Shown: piece by piece, positions 7,871 to 16,198 of the stretch | Position numbering within the stretch: the stretch's first letter is position 1 | Layout: the number at the start of each line of letters is the position of its first letter | From: Neptunicoccus sediminis | GTDB lineage: Bacteria > Pseudomonadota > Alphaproteobacteria > Rhodobacterales > Rhodobacteraceae | DNA length: 43,197 bases | Direction: 5' to 3' | Assembly (NCBI RefSeq): GCF_001719615.1 | Contig: NZ_MDVX01000021.1 | Coordinates: 1-43,197 of the forward strand | Notes under the pieces: generated by a model | Told to the model about the DNA's origin: nothing | The model's input: only the letters and a program-made list of their open reading frames with translations | Databases searched by the model: none | Made by a program: the position numbers and the translations under genes

Positions 7871-8908
7871 ATGAATGTTTTTTGTAACCCCACCCATGCG
7901 GGAGGGGTCGTTAAGCGGTCCGACAAGTTCAGCCGGACAATGTTAGAGTTCTCAGACGCGGCAATTGCACATGTCCGTCACGGTGAAGATAAAATCATTC
8001 TTTCCACACACATCTTTGAAACAGATGATCATGCCGAACCATTCAACCTAGCCGGCGAAATTCCATGTCCGGGGCGCCAAATCCGGTTTTCATCGACGCG
8101 GTCAGCGGGTTCGCACAGTTCTGCCATTAAATCCTACCTCTCAAAAACCGTTCAAAGCAGCACAGACGCAAAGTGGCACAGCTATGAGTCCTGCTTTGCA
8201 GACGGTTCCATTGATCACATAGAGCTCCTCCAATCAGGCGACAGTTGCCCTGCCCACTCCGAAAAACACCTTCAGTACATCTGGCCTCTATTAAGAGAGG
8301 ATTGTCTTTCGGAATTGTTAACGGACGCAGGAAAATTTGTTGACGATGCTTTGTTGTGGATCATTACAGATAAAATTGCCTCGGCGGTACTGGTTCTGGA
8401 TCAGCACTGCAGGCTGGTTCGCGCAAATACAGCCGGTTACGAACTTTTGAAATCTCAGGACATCCTGCGCTCTCAGGGGGACGGCATCAGTTGCGCCAAC
8501 AGCGGTGAGACGGCCCAGTTTCGCAAAACCGTCAGAGAATGCGCCGACAGTTCCGCGCCCAATGGTCTGGAAAAAATACTGATGCTTGAGAATAAGGCCA
8601 CCCAAAGCCTGTCTCTTTTGTCCTTGCGCAAATTTGAATGCGGTCCGGCGGCCACGATGGTGATTGCCATGCTCCCCGCCCCGCCGGATTCCAAAAGGAT
8701 CATGATGCTCGCCCGTGAAATGGGGCTGACCAAAGCAGAAGCACGTATTGCTTCGCTCATGCAGATGGGTCTGTCCAATCGGGAAATGGCTGTGAAAGCC
8801 AAGTTAACTGAACAAACCTGTAGCACCTACTCAAAGCGGGTTTTGAGCAAGTTGAATGTCAATTGTCGCGCAGAAATGGCGCAGCGTCTGACGTGGCAGG
8901 CAGGTTGA
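7871..8908 (+). CDS. LuxR-family regulator with PAS-like sensor
   Basis: This 345-residue protein ends in a LuxR-type helix-turn-helix (about residues 278-340: LTKAEARIASLMQMGLSNRE, then TYSKRVLSKLNVNCRAEMAQRL). The region before it (about 170-240, ASAVLVLDQHCRLVRANTAG) looks like a PAS-type sensor fold, and the first 150 residues are not recognised. No autoinducer-binding domain is visible. A Shine-Dalgarno GGAGG lies a few bases ahead of the ATG. The gene is followed 10 bases later by the small membrane-protein gene and then by the RTX and secretion genes, so it is probably their local regulator. That link is inferred from position only. Confidence 0.85.
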   Translation: MNVFCNPTHAGGVVKRSDKFSRTMLEFSDAAIAHVRHGEDKIILSTHIFETDDHAEPFNLAGEIPCPGRQIRFSSTRSAGSHSSAIKSYLSKTVQSSTDAKWHSYESCFADGSIDHIELLQSGDSCPAHSEKHLQYIWPLLREDCLSELLTDAGKFVDDALLWIITDKIASAVLVLDQHCRLVRANTAGYELLKSQDILRSQGDGISCANSGETAQFRKTVRECADSSAPNGLEKILMLENKATQSLSLLSLRKFECGPAATMVIAMLPAPPDSKRIMMLAREMGLTKAEARIASLMQMGLSNREMAVKAKLTEQTCSTYSKRVLSKLNVNCRAEMAQRLTWQAG

Positions 8909-8918
8909 GGAGAGAGCA

Positions 8919-9479
8919 ATGAACCATATTAACCAAAGAGCCACGACCAACGCCACGGCGGTCGAACCGGAAAAAACACCGTTCCAGGGGCCCAAACCGA
9001 AACCAAGACCGAACCTTAACGCGACCTCGCGGGCCTATTCGGAAACCGAAGCAAAGATTTTGCAAGGGTTTCTGGTCTCCGGGGAAAAGCCGATTGCCAA
9101 ACGTGAAGATGTGATCGAACTGTACAATCGCATGGTCACATTGCTGCGTGCACTGAATGAAAGCCTGACAGAAAAGAATGACGCGCGGACCAAAACAGAG
9201 CGCACCCATCTGGACTCCCGTTTTGATCGGATCGACGGCGCGGTGAACAGCATGGAGGGGGCTTTGCGCATCGAACTTGCCCCCCTGCTCGGCCAGATTG
9301 TCGAAGAGAAACTTCAGCACCACACGAAAGCAACCACCAAAAAATCGAGGTCAATGCTGGGCCGGATCTCTTTGATCGCGGTCGGTCTGGCGGCGGGCGT
9401 TTTCCTGTCGGACACCATCCTGTCCGAAGCCCAAAATGTGACGGCAATTATTCAGGGTTTTATCGTTAATAATTTTTAG
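8919..9479 (+). CDS. Small membrane-anchored protein, C-terminal TM segment
   Basis: I do not recognise this 186-residue protein. It has a Pro/Lys-rich N-terminus (PFQGPKPKPRPN), a charged helical middle (about 45-130, with heptad-like runs such as VIELYNRMVTLLRALNESL), a basic patch (KATTKKSRSM), one hydrophobic membrane segment (about 148-166, ISLIAVGLAAGVFLSD), and a short tail. That layout suggests a tail-anchored inner-membrane protein with a cytoplasmic coiled coil. It starts 10 bases after the LuxR-type gene, with GGAGAG as its ribosome site, so the two are probably co-transcribed. The RTX gene follows 170 bases later. It may be an accessory of the secretion or sensing module. Confidence 0.7.
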   Translation: MNHINQRATTNATAVEPEKTPFQGPKPKPRPNLNATSRAYSETEAKILQGFLVSGEKPIAKREDVIELYNRMVTLLRALNESLTEKNDARTKTERTHLDSRFDRIDGAVNSMEGALRIELAPLLGQIVEEKLQHHTKATTKKSRSMLGRISLIAVGLAAGVFLSDTILSEAQNVTAIIQGFIVNNF

Positions 9480-9649
9480 TTTTGTCCCGGAATGGGGGCA
9501 GTTTGGCTTCTTTATTTCTGTTGAACTGATCCTAGGACGCGAATTTGTAGCGTTTTACGAGCTGGTTATTTTCAGCGCAATCAAACGGTTATTGCGGGAC
9601 GTCAATTATTTTAATCTTGCATTAACCTTATCCATTAGGAGGTTTAATT

Positions 9650-11872
9650 ATGTCAACTGATCCAAGAGTATGGCCCGAGTGCGAGCCGGAATGCATTATT
9701 AATCTGGACAAGCCATTTAACAATCAAGTCACAGGCACCGGCACACATGGCGACGAGTTTGTAGACCTGAATCTCAACGGGTCTCCGGACAATTATGACT
9801 TGGGCTCCGGTGACGACAGCGCGGTCGGTAACTCAAAAAACAACGTTATTGACGGTGAAGACGGCTGCGACACCATTCTGGGTAACGGCGGCGACGACAA
9901 GATCCTCGGCGGTGGCCACAATGACGTTCTCGTCGGTGGCAATGGCGCGACGGTCTGGGGCGGCCCTTATCCGCCGATCCCTGGTTTTGCTGACAACGAT
10001 TACATCGACGGCGAAACCGGTGATGACCTGATTTACGGCGAAAACGGCGAAGATCAGATCAAAGGCGGCGAAGGCCACGACGAGATTTACGGCGGCGACG
10101 GCAACGACGTGATGATCGGTGATGACGGCGACGATCTGTCTCTGGATGATGGCAACGACGATATGTACGGCGGCGCTGGCGATGATTGCATGGCCGGTGA
10201 AGGCGGCGACGATTGCATGTTCGGCGGCACTGGCGAAGATGTCATGTACGGCAACGAAGGCAATGACGGCATGTCCGGCGGCGACGATGACGACCGTATG
10301 ACAGGTGGTCTTGGCGACGATTTCATGACAGGTGATGACGGCAACGACGAAATGTACGGCGACATCCGTCAAGGCAATGTTACCGATCTGGACACTGGTT
10401 CTGACACTTGGGGTGGCAAAAAAGTCGACTTCCGCGGTGGCAGTGACTGCATGTACGGCGGTAACGGCGAAGACATCATGGATGGTGGTGCCAAAGCCGA
10501 CGTTATGTTCGGTGGCGCTGACGAAGACCTTATGTTTGGTGGCCGTGGTGCGGATCACATGTCCGGTGGTGCGGCTGATGACTCCATGCAGGGTGACGGT
10601 GCCCGTGACTGGATGAAAGGTGGCTCGGGCGACGACTATATGCGCGGCGGCTCCAAAGGCGACACCATCTACGGTGACCACGCTGGCGGAAAAGACCCGA
10701 TATGCGAAGGCGACGACTGCATCGATACTCCGAAGGAAATTGACGACGGAGAAGAAGGTTGCGATCTGATCCACGGCGGTTCCGGTCATGACAAAATCTA
10801 CGGCGAAGGCAATCACGACAGCCTTTACGGTGGTAACGGTCGCGACAAAATGTACGGCGGTACCGGCGATGATGTGATGCACGGTGACGCGGACAACGAC
10901 ACCATGTGCGGCGATGACGGGAACGACCAAATGTTCGGCGGTCACGGCGACGACATCATGAAAGGTAACGAAGGCGACGACTGGATGTCAGGCGGCATTG
11001 GCAACGACAAGATGTCCGGCCAGCTTGGTAACGACATCATGTATGGTGACGACGGTCATGACACAATGTCTGGTGGCGATGGTAACGACTGGATGTCTGG
11101 TGGCAACGACAATGACACCATGGACGGTGACGACGGCGCTGACACCATGTTCGGTGACAATGGCCATGACACCATGTCCGGTGGCACCGGCGAAGACGAA
11201 ATGCACGGTGGTGAAGGCGACGACCATATGAACGGCAACGATGACAACGATGTCATGTATGGCGACAATGGCAACGACTGGATGGGTGGTGACGACGGTG
11301 ACGACCAACTCTTTGGTGGTGACGGCAACGACGATCTGGAAGGCAACGAGGGATCGGATTACCTCCACGGCGGGGCAGATGATGACCTGCTTGAAGGCGG
11401 TGCCGGTGATGACGCACTGGACGGTGGCTTTGATGAGGACATCATCATTGGTGGCGAAGGTGACGATTTGCTCACCGGCGGGGCTGACAAGGACATCTTT
11501 GTCATAGACCTGACCTGGGACGGCAAAACCTTCAGCTCTACCGATGGCCATGACACTGTGACCGACTTTACCATGGACGGTGATAATGATGTTCTGACCT
11601 ACCGTATCACCGACCTGACCGGCACGGCATCAGACACCGATCTGTTTGATGCGCTGGAAGCGGCAACATCGGTTGTGGACAATGGCACCAACACCAAGGT
11701 TTCGGTTGGCGGTTCCACAGTGGATCTGCTGGGTGTCTCCACAGGCGTTGTCACTCCATTCACTGTGTTTGACCACCTTGGCAACGATGCGGATGGCTTC
11801 GTCGGGGTCGGTATCAATGGCTACTCGCAGGGGAACTACCTGTATGAGGCCGTCGATATTGTGATCGTATAA
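9650..11872 (+). CDS. RTX (haemolysin-type calcium-binding repeat) secreted protein, Met- and Cys-rich
   Basis: Nearly the whole 740-residue protein is a run of calcium-binding nonapeptides of the GGxGxDxUx type (about residues 45-620). They would fold as parallel beta-rolls once the protein reaches calcium outside the cell. There is no recognisable enzyme domain. The C-terminal 110 residues lack repeats and end in hydrophobic residues (EAVDIVIV), as expected for an uncleaved type I secretion signal. The transporter and adaptor genes follow directly. Oddly, the usual Leu/Ile/Phe of each repeat is mostly Met (DDVMYG, NDWMSG), and ten Cys are present, rare in RTX proteins. The start has a textbook AGGAGG at 9637-9642. 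It is likely a surface-layer, adhesin or matrix-type protein. Confidence 0.93.
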   Translation: MSTDPRVWPECEPECIINLDKPFNNQVTGTGTHGDEFVDLNLNGSPDNYDLGSGDDSAVGNSKNNVIDGEDGCDTILGNGGDDKILGGGHNDVLVGGNGATVWGGPYPPIPGFADNDYIDGETGDDLIYGENGEDQIKGGEGHDEIYGGDGNDVMIGDDGDDLSLDDGNDDMYGGAGDDCMAGEGGDDCMFGGTGEDVMYGNEGNDGMSGGDDDDRMTGGLGDDFMTGDDGNDEMYGDIRQGNVTDLDTGSDTWGGKKVDFRGGSDCMYGGNGEDIMDGGAKADVMFGGADEDLMFGGRGADHMSGGAADDSMQGDGARDWMKGGSGDDYMRGGSKGDTIYGDHAGGKDPICEGDDCIDTPKEIDDGEEGCDLIHGGSGHDKIYGEGNHDSLYGGNGRDKMYGGTGDDVMHGDADNDTMCGDDGNDQMFGGHGDDIMKGNEGDDWMSGGIGNDKMSGQLGNDIMYGDDGHDTMSGGDGNDWMSGGNDNDTMDGDDGADTMFGDNGHDTMSGGTGEDEMHGGEGDDHMNGNDDNDVMYGDNGNDWMGGDDGDDQLFGGDGNDDLEGNEGSDYLHGGADDDLLEGGAGDDALDGGFDEDIIIGGEGDDLLTGGADKDIFVIDLTWDGKTFSSTDGHDTVTDFTMDGDNDVLTYRITDLTGTASDTDLFDALEAATSVVDNGTNTKVSVGGSTVDLLGVSTGVVTPFTVFDHLGNDADGFVGVGINGYSQGNYLYEAVDIVIV

Positions 11873-11885
11873 CCGACAACGAGAT

Positions 11886-11926
11886 GGGGGTGGCAAGATA
11901 GCAGACATCTTGCCACCCCCGATTTT
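11886..11926 (+). terminator. Strong hairpin terminator between RTX gene and transporter gene
   Basis: A perfect 14-bp stem, GGGGGTGGCAAGAT (11886-11899) with ATCTTGCCACCCCC (11907-11920), has a 7-base loop and is followed by GATTTT. Lying between the substrate gene and its exporter, it should give far more RTX message than transporter message, through partial read-through or a separate downstream promoter. Confidence 0.85.
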
Positions 11927-12025
11927 GGCCCAGGAGTTTCAAAGCGGGCCATCCCTCGGCAGACTTCGAACACTCTTGGGTCAAAGTTTCTGTAATTTAG
12001 TGTTGTATTTAATAGAGGCAGAATT

Positions 12026-13774
12026 ATGGGGTCAAAAAAGGTATTTTCAGGGCAGCGCGGCTTAATTGCAGCGATCTTTCTGGCCAGTGTTTTTATCAAT
12101 CTACTGGTTCTGACAGCACCGCTTTACATGCTTCAGTTGTTCTCCCGTGTTATGTCTTCGGGAAATGTCAGCACAATGATTATGCTAACGATCGGAGCGG
12201 CAATCGCTCTGATCTTTTTTCTGGCGTTTGATACCATCCGCCAGCGCCTTGCGGCCCGTCTGGCCACGCGGCTGGAAGGCAATCACGGCCCGAGTGTTCT
12301 GCACGGACTGGTCACAGGGACCAACCCGAATGATACACAGGGCGCCCGTCCCGTCCGCGACCTTCAGGAAATCCGCGCATTCGTGAACAGTTCGGCGTTT
12401 ATCGCGCTGCTGGACGCGCCTTGGTCCCTGCTGTTTGTCGGCGTTATTTTTCTATTCCATCCCATCTTGGGCGTTATCGCCACTATCGGGCTTTTGTTTC
12501 TGTTCGGCCTTGGGATCATCAGCGAACTGGTCAGCCGGGAACCGACGGAATCTGCCAGTGACGCGGAACAAAAGGCAACGGGCACCATTGAGGAAATGCT
12601 GCGCAACGCCGAAGTGGTCCGCTCTATGGGCAAAGCCCCCGCGCTGATCGAGCGCTGGAAGAAAGAAACATTTGTCGCAATGGTCTTTGGCGCAATCGCC
12701 ACGGATCGCATCGCATTACTGACCTCTTTTGCCAAAATGACCCGCATGGCGCTTCAGATCGCCTTGTTGGGCGGCGGGGTTTTACTGGTCATTCAGGGGC
12801 AATTGTCGCCCGGAATGATGATCGCAAGTTCAATCCTTTTGGGACGGGCTGCGGCCCCTGTGGAGCAATCCATCGCAGGCTGGCGCCAGTTTTCCCAAGC
12901 GCGTATGGCGATGCGTCGCCTGAACGCGCTTTTCGCCTCTCAGAAAGAGGCCGCGAGAACAATGGATCTGCCAGAACCGAACGCCCGTCTGTCCGTTGAG
13001 AACGCAACTGTGGTTGTGGCAAACAAACAGGCACCGTTGCTGCTGGATGTATCTTTTGAGCTGCGTCCGGGCGATGCGCTCGGGATTATCGGGCCAAGCG
13101 GTGCTGGCAAAACCTCTCTGGCGCGGGCGCTGGTGGGATTGCAACCGCTGTCGCGGGGTTACATCCGGGTGGATGACGCGGCGCTGACGGACTGGCCTGT
13201 GGACCAGATCGGACAATATATCGGCTTTCTGCCCCAGCGGGTGGAATTGTTTCAGGGCACGGTGGCGGAAAACATCGCCATGATGGATGAGGAGGCCTCT
13301 CCTTCTGCAATCGTCGAAGCGGCAAAACGGGCCGGTATTCACGAACTGATCCTCTCGCTTCCGGCTGGCTATAATACGCAGGTGGGACTGCGCGGAGAGT
13401 TGCTCTCTGCGGGTCAGCGGCAACGGATCGGTCTGGCCCGTGCCTTCTTCGGAGACCGGCGTATCATCGTGATGGACGAGCCAAACGCCAACCTCGACCC
13501 GGCGGGCGAAGAGGCTCTGTCCCAAGCAGTCCAAGACGCAACGGAGCGCGGCTGCATCGTCATTCTGGTCACGCACCGCATGAGCATCCTGCGCGGCGTC
13601 AGCCACGCCGGTATCATGCAGGACGGCCGTATGGTGCGCTTCGGTGCATCCAAAGCCGTCTTGGACAGCACGGTCACACCCGTGTCGAACCGGACAACCG
13701 ACGACCCGAAAGTCGCGGTGCTTAAACCCCGTAAGATCATCAAACGGACTGCCAAAACCGGAGGCGCCAAATGA
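12026..13774 (+). CDS. Type I secretion ABC transporter (PrtD family permease/ATPase)
   Basis: This 582-residue inner-membrane exporter has an N-terminal half with hydrophobic segments starting at about residues 14-34 (AAIFLASVFINLLVLTAPLY), then an ATPase half. The ATPase half has Walker A GPSGAGKT (about 356-363), the signature LSAGQRQRIG (about 460) and Walker B IIVMDEPNANLD (about 480). The length and lack of a C39 peptidase domain match PrtD/AprD-type transporters that export RTX proteins with uncleaved C-terminal signals. The stop overlaps the HlyD start by 4 bases (ATGA), so the two are translationally coupled. The outer-membrane partner is not in this operon. The TolC gene at 30434 is the obvious candidate. 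Confidence 0.93.
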   Translation: MGSKKVFSGQRGLIAAIFLASVFINLLVLTAPLYMLQLFSRVMSSGNVSTMIMLTIGAAIALIFFLAFDTIRQRLAARLATRLEGNHGPSVLHGLVTGTNPNDTQGARPVRDLQEIRAFVNSSAFIALLDAPWSLLFVGVIFLFHPILGVIATIGLLFLFGLGIISELVSREPTESASDAEQKATGTIEEMLRNAEVVRSMGKAPALIERWKKETFVAMVFGAIATDRIALLTSFAKMTRMALQIALLGGGVLLVIQGQLSPGMMIASSILLGRAAAPVEQSIAGWRQFSQARMAMRRLNALFASQKEAARTMDLPEPNARLSVENATVVVANKQAPLLLDVSFELRPGDALGIIGPSGAGKTSLARALVGLQPLSRGYIRVDDAALTDWPVDQIGQYIGFLPQRVELFQGTVAENIAMMDEEASPSAIVEAAKRAGIHELILSLPAGYNTQVGLRGELLSAGQRQRIGLARAFFGDRRIIVMDEPNANLDPAGEEALSQAVQDATERGCIVILVTHRMSILRGVSHAGIMQDGRMVRFGASKAVLDSTVTPVSNRTTDDPKVAVLKPRKIIKRTAKTGGAK

Positions 13775-15141
13775 CACGTTCTTCCTTAACAGCAGCTAAA
13801 AAGACGCCGGTAGCGCTGGCGGATCGTATGCCCAGCAACAAGGTCACAATCGTTCCGCCCACCCGTGTGCGCGGACTGGTCCTTACTCTGGGGTTTCTCA
13901 GCCTCGGGTTGTTTGGCGGTCTGGGGTCATGGGCCGCAATTGCCCCGCTGCGCACCGCGATTGTTGCATCAGGTGAATTCAAAGTTCTGGGCGACCGCCA
14001 GATCGTGCAACATCTGGAAGGGGGCATTGTTTCAGGTATCTTTGTGCAGGAAGGCGGCGTGGTTAAAGAAGGCGACCTGCTCGCCACTTTGCAGGATACA
14101 CGGGTGAAGGCCCAACTGGGAATCCTGCGCGGTCAACTGGCAAGTGCGCTGGCACAGGAAATCCGCAGCGCCGCAGAGTTTTCCCAACAGGAAGAATTGC
14201 AGCTGAGTGATGAGTTCAGCCGTTTGCTGGAGGAAGACCCTGATCTGATCGAAGTTTTTAACACGCAAAAGAATATATTTGCCTCCAACAAACGCACCGA
14301 TGCGGGTCAGGAGGCTATTCTTCAGGACCGGCTCAATCAGCTTGACGAACAGATCGAAGGCACCATGCGCCGCGTGCGTTCGCTGGAAGAACAGATGGAA
14401 CTGGTTTCCAGCGAAACCAAAGACCTGACCGCACTGTTTGAAAAGGGTCTCGTGACCAAAGGGCGCTATGTGAACCGGCTGCAGGCAGAGTCCCAGATTT
14501 TTGGCGACCTCGGCACCGCGGAATCGCAGGTCCAAAGCCTGCTGCAACAGAAATCAGAGATCCGCGAAAGGGTCATCCATGTGCGCCGCGAGCGGATGCG
14601 GATCGTCACCGCCGAGCGTCAGGCGATACAGGATCGGGTCTATGACATCCGGCAACGTATCGCAGCAATGGATGACGTGCGCGAACGGCTGTCTATCCGG
14701 GCACCGATTTCGGGTCGGGTTGTGGGCCTGGACATCAACACCATTGGCGAGGTGATCGAAAGCGGTCAGAAACTTCTGGATATTGTGCCCGCCGACAGCA
14801 GCTTTTTCATCGAAGCGCGGGTGCGCCCCAGTGATATTGACGAAGTGGTCACAGGGGGGGAGGCCCGCGTGCGCCTGACCGCCTACAGCTTCCGCACCAC
14901 GCCGGTTGTGGAAGGCACGGTGACGAATGTTTCTGCGGACAGCTTTGTTAGCGAAACTGATGGTTCGTCCTACTATAAAATCACCGTCAATGTGCCGGAC
15001 GAGAAGCTGAAGACGATGGAAAATGTGGATATTGTTCCCGGAATGCCCGCACAGGTTTTGGTCTCCACCGGAGAGCAGACCCTTTTGACCTATATGCTTG
15101 ATCCGGTCATTGGCGGTTTTGGAACGGCGTTTACGCCGTAA
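13771..15141 (+). CDS. HlyD-family type I secretion periplasmic adaptor
   Basis: This 456-residue membrane-fusion protein joins the ABC exporter to the outer-membrane channel. It has a short cytoplasmic N-terminus, one membrane segment (about residues 32-53, GLVLTLGFLSLGLFGGLGSW), and a lipoyl-type half-motif (VQHLEGGIVSGIFVQEGGVV, about 74-93). A long coiled-coil hairpin follows (about 110-290), then the second half-motif (LSIRAPISGRVVGL) and a beta-barrel end. Its start overlaps the transporter stop by 4 bases, and a terminator follows closely. Confidence 0.93.
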   Translation: MTRSSLTAAKKTPVALADRMPSNKVTIVPPTRVRGLVLTLGFLSLGLFGGLGSWAAIAPLRTAIVASGEFKVLGDRQIVQHLEGGIVSGIFVQEGGVVKEGDLLATLQDTRVKAQLGILRGQLASALAQEIRSAAEFSQQEELQLSDEFSRLLEEDPDLIEVFNTQKNIFASNKRTDAGQEAILQDRLNQLDEQIEGTMRRVRSLEEQMELVSSETKDLTALFEKGLVTKGRYVNRLQAESQIFGDLGTAESQVQSLLQQKSEIRERVIHVRRERMRIVTAERQAIQDRVYDIRQRIAAMDDVRERLSIRAPISGRVVGLDINTIGEVIESGQKLLDIVPADSSFFIEARVRPSDIDEVVTGGEARVRLTAYSFRTTPVVEGTVTNVSADSFVSETDGSSYYKITVNVPDEKLKTMENVDIVPGMPAQVLVSTGEQTLLTYMLDPVIGGFGTAFTP

Positions 15142-15142
15142 C

Positions 15143-15184
15143 CCCCCGCCCGCAACGCACGACACCGACCGGGCGGGGGTCTTT
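15143..15184 (+). terminator. Intrinsic terminator of the RTX secretion operon
   Basis: CCCCCGCCCG (15143-15152) pairs with CGGGCGGGGG (15170-15179), followed by TCTTT. It begins directly after the HlyD stop codon. Confidence 0.8.
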
Positions 15185-15226
15185 ATGAGTATTTATGGAA
15201 CATTGAAGCGGCGAGTCCCGAGCTGA

Positions 15227-16081
15227 TCACGGTTCGCCGCTTTGGTTTTGACGCGCCAGTCCGGCGACAAAATCCGCGACTTCATGGGCGTGAACCTCTG
15301 CGGCGCGGACCAGATTGTCGAAATGCCCGACCATCGTTGTGATCGTATAAGTGGCATTCAACAACAGGTAGATTTCGCCGGCATAGATCGCCACGCGCTG
15401 GTAGCCGAAGATGGTGTAGGGCATGGAAAACCGGGCGCTGCCATCAAACAGATAAAGCCGGAAACCCGGATAGAGTTCCCGCAGCAATTGTTCCATATGG
15501 GCAAGTTGCCGCTGTCTTTGCACCTGTGACAATCCCGACCAAATGCCGTGACCCGCAGCAAAGCTCTGCAGGGTCTGCAGCGGCATTGCCACTTCCATAT
15601 CGGTTTCGGGCAGGCGGGCATAGTCGCGCCTGTACCCGTCTTGCAGGCGCTGGCTGTCGTCGGGCGTGGTTTTGGTGCGATGTTCGTATTGTGCAATCGG
15701 ACCGTCGCGCAAAAGATCGGGCAGACCGGCGGGAACATAGCGGATTTTTGTGCCTCGCGCCTCTTCGTGCCATTGCACCAGAGGCGAGCGGTCAAGGCTG
15801 TCGGCACCGCCTGCGATTTCCAGCATATCGCGGGTTTCCAAGGTGACGCCGCGATCTTCCGAAAGCCCTAAAAGCCAGTCCACCGAGACCTGATGGGTAC
15901 GGGCCAGTGCCACGAGTGTATCTGCACGGGGCAGCCGCGCCCCTGCCCCGCCCAACAGTTGCGAGAGCGCGGAACGGTCGATCCCCAGTTCAGCGGCAAA
16001 GGCGGATTGGCGCAAGCCGCTATTGCGCTGAAGCTCGCCCAGTCGAGCGCGAAAAATGTCTGATGTTTCCCGCCGGTCCAT
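15227..16081 (-). CDS. XRE-family regulator with C-terminal sensor region
   Basis: This is a 284-residue protein with an N-terminal helix-turn-helix of the XRE type (about residues 10-65, LRQSAFAAELGIDRSALSQL, then LPRADTLVALARTHQVSVDWLLGL) and a longer C-terminal region with no clear family. The ATG at 16081 (MDRRETSD) is preferred. A TTG at 16093 in the same frame would add four residues. The gene is divergent from the desaturase gene, and the gap holds a 17-bp inverted repeat, so it probably controls the desaturase pair and itself. What it senses cannot be read from the sequence. Confidence 0.85.
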   Translation of the reverse strand: MDRRETSDIFRARLGELQRNSGLRQSAFAAELGIDRSALSQLLGGAGARLPRADTLVALARTHQVSVDWLLGLSEDRGVTLETRDMLEIAGGADSLDRSPLVQWHEEARGTKIRYVPAGLPDLLRDGPIAQYEHRTKTTPDDSQRLQDGYRRDYARLPETDMEVAMPLQTLQSFAAGHGIWSGLSQVQRQRQLAHMEQLLRELYPGFRLYLFDGSARFSMPYTIFGYQRVAIYAGEIYLLLNATYTITTMVGHFDNLVRAAEVHAHEVADFVAGLARQNQSGEP

Positions 16082-16098
16082 GATTACTTTCAACAGAT

Positions 16099-16115
16099 TT
16101 GTTTACTAAAAACAA
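16099..16115. promoter_or_regulatory. Inverted repeat, candidate XRE operator
   Basis: TTGTTTACTAAAAACAA has perfect 6-base arms around a 5-base centre. It lies 18 bases upstream of the regulator start and 84 bases upstream of the desaturase start, in the shared promoter region. Confidence 0.55.
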
Positions 16116-16198
16116 CAAAACTCTTGCTTTGTGACAGTTCTCCCGTTGTTGGCGCCGAAATCTCTGCCGTAAAATCGTTTGAAAACAGGAGGTTTAAG

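Noticed and set aside
7717-7926. A 69-codon minus-strand frame in the LuxR intergenic region
   Set aside because: It overlaps the 7871 gene start and regulatory sequence and has no protein-like character.
9900-11480. Regular DNA repeats that could suggest a CRISPR or satellite array
   Set aside because: The period follows 27-base codon units of RTX nonapeptides within one open frame. There are no constant repeats with unique spacers.
9833-11551. Long minus-strand open frames (370 and 187 codons) across the RTX gene
   Set aside because: They arise from the biased codons of the RTX repeats read backwards, and their products are low-complexity Val/Ala/His-rich strings.
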